NCBI GenBank assembly: GCA_964495085.1 | Contig: CAZBUK010000035.1 | Location: forward strand, 1-37,264 | Source: CAZBUK01 sp964495085 | Lineage (GTDB): Bacteria; Bacteroidota; Ignavibacteria; T3Sed10-11 | DNA: 37,264 nucleotides | Direction of reading: 5' to 3' | Shown: piece by piece, positions 34,237-37,264 of the stretch | Layout of the letters: every line of letters begins with the position of its first letter | How positions within the stretch are numbered: position 1 is the stretch's first letter | Translations under genes and position numbers: made by a program | The notes under the pieces: generated by a model | Database searches by the model: none | Told to the model about the DNA's origin: nothing | The model's input: only the letters and a program-made list of their open reading frames with translations

Positions 34237-35925
34237 ATGGAAATAAAAGAAATTACCGCCCCCTCGCACTTTATCAGAACGATAATCCGCGAAGACCTGA
34301 AGCAGGGCAAGAACGACGGACGGGTTCATACAAGATTTCCACCCGAACCGAACGGATACCTGCATATAGGTCATGCAAAGTCGATATGCCTTAACTTCGG
34401 GATGGCTCGTGAATTCGGCGGGATATGTAATCTCCGCTTCGACGACACCAATCCTGAAAAAGAGGATATCGAATACGTCGAATCCATTAAAGAGGATGTG
34501 CACTGGCTCGGTTTCGACTGGGAGGATAGGGAGTTGTATGCTTCCGATTATTTTCAGCAATTATACGAATATGCGGTACAACTCATACGAATGAACAAAG
34601 CATACGTATGTCACCTTACTCCCGATGAGATCCGGGAATACAGGGGTACGCTGACCGAGCCGGGAAAAGACAGTCCCTACCGGAACAGGAGCATCGAAGA
34701 GAATTTCGAATTATTCGAGAAGATGAAAAGCGGAGATTTTGCCGAGGGGGAATGCGTGCTTCGGGCAAAGATAGACATGGCATCGCCGAATCTGAACATG
34801 CGGGATCCGGCGCTGTACAGGATTAAAAAAGCCCGCCACCACCGGACGGGCGACCGCTGGGTTATCTATCCAATGTACGATTTCGCGCATGCGCTGTCCG
34901 ATGCAATCGAGGGAATAACCCATTCTCTCTGCACGCTGGAGTTCGAGGACCATCGGCCGTTGTACGACTGGTGTATCGAAACGCTGAATACGCCCTATCG
35001 GCCGCAGCAGATCGAATTCGCGCGATTGAATCTGAGCTATACGATCCTCAGCAAGAGAAAATTGCTGCAGCTCGTAAAAGAGAAACGCGTCGACGGTTGG
35101 GACGATCCCCGCATGCCCACTATATCGGGCCTGCGCAGGCGAGGGTATACGCCCGAATCAATTCGTGATTTTGCAGAGCGGATCGGCGTCGCCAAAAAGG
35201 ACAGTATCGTCGATCTGGCGCTGCTTGAATTCTGTCTGCGTGAGGATCTCAACAAACGAGCTCAGCGTGCGATGGCGGTCATCGATCCCTTAAAGGTTGT
35301 GATCGTGAATTATCCCGAGGGAGAAGTCGAAGAAATGCAGGCCGTCAATAATCCCGAAGACGAATCGATGGGAAAGCGCACCGTACCATTCTCGAGGGAG
35401 ATCTATATCGAGCGCGATGATTTTATGGAGAACCCGCCAAAAAAATTCTTCCGCCTTTCGCCGGGAAGCGAAGTGAGACTGCGCTATGCGTATTTCGTAA
35501 AATGTATCGAAGCGGTCAAGGACAGTGGCGGAAACATCGTCGAACTTCGGTGCGTCTACGATCCCGCATCTCGTGGAGGAAATTCGCCCGACGGCAGGAG
35601 AGTGAAGGGTACGATTCATTGGGTTTCGATCGGGCATGCACGCGATGTCGAAGTCCGGTTGTACGATACCCTGTTCAGTGCGGAGGATCCTGATGACGTG
35701 GGGGATGGGAAAACTTTTATGGATAACCTCAATCCGCGATCACTGGAAACACGTATTGCGAAAGCGGAACCAATGCTGGCATCCGTTCCGCCGGGTTCGC
35801 ACTTCCAGTTCGAACGCATCGGATATTTTATGTCGGACCCGAAAGAACATTCGCAGGAGAAACCGGTATTCAACCGATCGGTAACCCTCAGAGACAGTTG
35901 GGCGAAGATCAGGGATAAAATCTGA
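34237..35925 (+). CDS. glnS: Glutaminyl-tRNA synthetase
   Basis: Class I synthetase directly charging tRNA-Gln; 562 aa, normal length. It has FPPEPNGYLHIGHAKSICLN (HIGH at 43-46), RFDDTNPEKEDIEYVESI, DWCIETLNTPYRPQQIEFARLN, the KMSKS-type loop ILSKRKLLQLV and DDPRMPTISGLRRRGYTPE, then the two beta-barrel anticodon-binding domains. This is the GlnRS type with the deep PPEPNGYLHIGHAKS signature, not a second GluRS. It lies 89 bp after gltX. The 282-bp gap after it carries the groES promoter. Confidence 0.98.
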   Translation: MEIKEITAPSHFIRTIIREDLKQGKNDGRVHTRFPPEPNGYLHIGHAKSICLNFGMAREFGGICNLRFDDTNPEKEDIEYVESIKEDVHWLGFDWEDRELYASDYFQQLYEYAVQLIRMNKAYVCHLTPDEIREYRGTLTEPGKDSPYRNRSIEENFELFEKMKSGDFAEGECVLRAKIDMASPNLNMRDPALYRIKKARHHRTGDRWVIYPMYDFAHALSDAIEGITHSLCTLEFEDHRPLYDWCIETLNTPYRPQQIEFARLNLSYTILSKRKLLQLVKEKRVDGWDDPRMPTISGLRRRGYTPESIRDFAERIGVAKKDSIVDLALLEFCLREDLNKRAQRAMAVIDPLKVVIVNYPEGEVEEMQAVNNPEDESMGKRTVPFSREIYIERDDFMENPPKKFFRLSPGSEVRLRYAYFVKCIEAVKDSGGNIVELRCVYDPASRGGNSPDGRRVKGTIHWVSIGHARDVEVRLYDTLFSAEDPDDVGDGKTFMDNLNPRSLETRIAKAEPMLASVPPGSHFQFERIGYFMSDPKEHSQEKPVFNRSVTLRDSWAKIRDKI

Positions 35926-36083
35926 TCTCACGTTTCTTGAATGGAGAGAACGGTAGCTTGACCCGTCCCGGCATTACTTCCTCGTTATCACCGCCGGGAT
36001 ATATCGACGAACGAACCTACCCGTTATATTCACGCTCACGGCACCCCGGAAACCACCATCCTCCACACCTGTAGACACCATAC

Positions 36084-36112
36084 TTGACAATTCGTTTGCA
36101 TAATGTTATATT
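36084..36112 (+). promoter_or_regulatory. Sigma-70-type promoter of groES-groEL
   Basis: TTGACA (36084-36089, perfect -35) is followed by 17 nt and TATATT (36107-36112, -10). The -10 box is the outermost part of the left CIRCE arm, so repressor binding would block RNA polymerase directly. It is the strongest promoter match I can find in the window. Confidence 0.88.
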
Positions 36113-36147
36113 ATCAGCACTCTTATTTGATGAGTGCTGATAATATA
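36107..36147. promoter_or_regulatory. CIRCE operator (HrcA binding site)
   Basis: A perfect 16-bp inverted repeat with a 9-nt spacer (36123-36131). The core is TCAGCACTC-N9-GAGTGCTGA, one base per arm from the consensus TTAGCACTC-N9-GAGTGCTAA. The arms (36107-36122 and 36132-36147) extend outward through TATATTA/TAATATA. Located 60 bp before groES, it implies HrcA repression of groESL relieved by heat shock. Confidence 0.94.
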
Positions 36148-36207
36148 CGACATATCTTTTATAAACAATCACTTACACACTAACCTAGATCCAACAGGAG
36201 GATAAAC

Positions 36208-36492
36208 ATGAATCTGAAGCCTTTAGCCGACCGAGTTGTTATCAAACCTGCCGAGGCAGAGGAGAAGACAAAAGGGGGTATCATTCTTCCCGATACGGCA
36301 AAAGAAAAGCCGGTGCAGGGAGAAGTCGTTGCCGTCGGACCCGGACGCGTAACCGACGATGGTAAGAAAGTATCCATGGAGGTCAAGAAGGGGGATAAGG
36401 TTTTATACGGAAAGTATTCCGGAACGGAGGTAACCATCGACGGGGACGAATATCTGATCATGCGCGAAAGCGATATCTTCGCGATCGTCTAA
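36208..36492 (+). CDS. groES: Co-chaperonin GroES
   Basis: A 94-aa heptameric lid of the GroEL folding chamber. It shows LKPLADRVVIKPAEAEEKTK, the mobile loop GGIILPDTAKEKP that contacts GroEL, GEVVAVGPGRV, GDKVLYGKYSGTEV and the C-terminal YLIMRESDIFAIV. A strong AGGAGG (36196-36201) lies 6 nt before the ATG. It is first gene of the groESL operon under the CIRCE-controlled promoter just upstream; groEL begins 54 bp after its stop. Confidence 0.99.
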   Translation: MNLKPLADRVVIKPAEAEEKTKGGIILPDTAKEKPVQGEVVAVGPGRVTDDGKKVSMEVKKGDKVLYGKYSGTEVTIDGDEYLIMRESDIFAIV

Positions 36493-36546
36493 TCCTTACA
36501 TTCGAATATCATACGAATTACTACAATTTAAAGGAGACATTCTGAT

Positions 36547-37264
36547 ATGGCAGCTAAATTAATACTTTATGATTCTGAAGCCCGCTCAAGACTTAAAAAG
36601 GGTGTCGATAAGCTTGCGGATGCCGTCAAAGTGACGCTCGGTCCGAAAGGCCGCAATGTGGTTATCGATAAAAAATTCGGTGCACCGACGGTGACGAAGG
36701 ACGGAGTCACGGTCGCCAAGGAAGTCGAACTTGAGGATCCGGTCGAGAATATGGGCGCACAGATGGTTCGCGAAGTAGCATCGAAAACCTCCGATGTCGC
36801 CGGGGACGGAACGACGACGGCAACAATTCTCGCACAGGCGATTGTCCGTGAGGGAATTAAGAACGTTACCGCGGGCGCCAACCCGATGGATCTGAAACGC
36901 GGTGTCGATCTTGCGGTAGAGAAAGTCGTTGCAGAGCTCAAGAAGCTCAGCCGCGATGTCGAGAATCAGAACGAAATCGCGCAAGTCGGCACGATCTCGG
37001 CGAATAACGACAAGACGATCGGTCTGTTGATTGCAGACGCAATGGAGAAGGTTGGCAAAGACGGCGTCATTACCGTCGAAGAGGCGAAAGGTCTCGAGAC
37101 GACGCTAGACGTCGTCGAAGGTATGCAGTTCGACCGCGGTTATCTCTCGCCGTATTTCGTTACTAATCCGGATTCGATGGAATCCGTTCTTGAAACCCCC
37201 CTTATCCTTATCCACGACAAGAAGATCAGCTCGATGAAGGACCTTCTCCCGATTCTTGAGAAGA
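36547..37264 (+). CDS. groEL: Chaperonin GroEL, N-terminal part (3' cut by window end)
   Basis: The first 239 residues of the 60-kDa chaperonin; the frame is open at the window edge. It shows the start MAAKLILYDSEARSRLKKGV, LADAVKVTLGPKGRNVVI, the ATP site GDGTTTAT (86-93, Asp87 as in E. coli), NPMDLKRGVDLAVE, ISANNDKTIG, and the start of the apical domain with VVEGMQFDRGYLSPYFVTN. AAGGAG (36531-36536) lies 10 nt before the ATG. The N-terminal segment ILYDSEARSR differs from the more common FGEDAR form but all nucleotide contacts are kept. It is cotranscribed with groES. Confidence 0.99.
   Translation, partial: MAAKLILYDSEARSRLKKGVDKLADAVKVTLGPKGRNVVIDKKFGAPTVTKDGVTVAKEVELEDPVENMGAQMVREVASKTSDVAGDGTTTATILAQAIVREGIKNVTAGANPMDLKRGVDLAVEKVVAELKKLSRDVENQNEIAQVGTISANNDKTIGLLIADAMEKVGKDGVITVEEAKGLETTLDVVEGMQFDRGYLSPYFVTNPDSMESVLETPLILIHDKKISSMKDLLPILEK

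Noticed and set aside
35966..35999. TCCCGGC...GCCGGGA after glnS as a terminator
   Set aside because: The loop is 20 nt and no T-run follows; too weak to call.
1..37264. CRISPR arrays, tRNA/rRNA genes, insertion sequences, prophage, toxin-antitoxin or defence systems
   Set aside because: Looked for repeated units, tRNA-like GGTTCGA arms in gaps, transposase and nuclease motifs; none found.

Overview
The window is an ordinary chromosomal segment of a Gram-negative bacterium, probably of the Bacteroidota/Chlorobi (FCB) superphylum and perhaps near Ignavibacteria or a neighbouring candidate phylum. Four things point there: a YCF48-type protein ending in a type IX secretion (T9SS) sorting domain with the motif NYPNPFNPST; a 1110-aa lamin-tail/CARDB protein with a FlgD-like C-terminus; a TonB-dependent receptor paired with a BtuG-like lipoprotein; and short Bacteroidota-style RsmI. 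The phylum call is inference from domain style; there is no rRNA in the window. I see no tRNA, CRISPR array, insertion sequence, phage gene or attachment site.

Layout. (1) 2-2062, plus strand: the C-terminal part of a TonB-dependent receptor and a beta-propeller lipoprotein resembling the cobalamin-binding BtuG family. (2) 2059-24089, minus strand, a long co-directional run. In transcription order it is larB, cystathionine beta-synthase, cystathionine gamma-lyase/synthase, a fused nucleotidyltransferase/phosphomannomutase-like protein, a PtsN-like EIIA, hisS, an unknown 130-aa gene, lgt, a glutaredoxin-like gene, an unknown 67-aa membrane protein, rlmB, aat, an exported pepT, a T9SS-type YCF48 protein, an atypical SDR, the lamin-tail protein, glnD and murI. 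(3) 24090-24530: a 441-bp divergent intergenic region. (4) 24531-37264, plus strand: plsY, htrA, purB, an aldehyde dehydrogenase, lysine 6-aminotransferase (lat), nadE, rsmI, gltX, glnS, then groES and the start of groEL behind a classic promoter overlapped by a perfect CIRCE operator.

Functional groupings. CBS plus the gamma-lyase give a reverse transsulfuration route from homocysteine to cysteine. lat plus the aldehyde dehydrogenase fit oxidation of lysine to 2-aminoadipate. glnD implies PII-based nitrogen control. hisS, gltX, glnS, rlmB, rsmI and aat are translation or protein-turnover functions. lgt and the exported proteins serve the envelope.

Translation starts are mixed. groES, groEL, htrA, the YCF48 gene and hisS have clear Shine-Dalgarno sequences, while gltX, glnD and rlmB have none that I can see. 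hisS and purB use TTG and plsY uses GTG.

I did not find a clearly new multi-gene system. The best leads are the BtuB/BtuG-like pair, a phosphomannomutase domain lacking its canonical catalytic loops, a peptidase T with a signal peptide, two unknown small genes in the hisS-lgt cluster, and a perfect 13-bp inverted repeat inside glnD.
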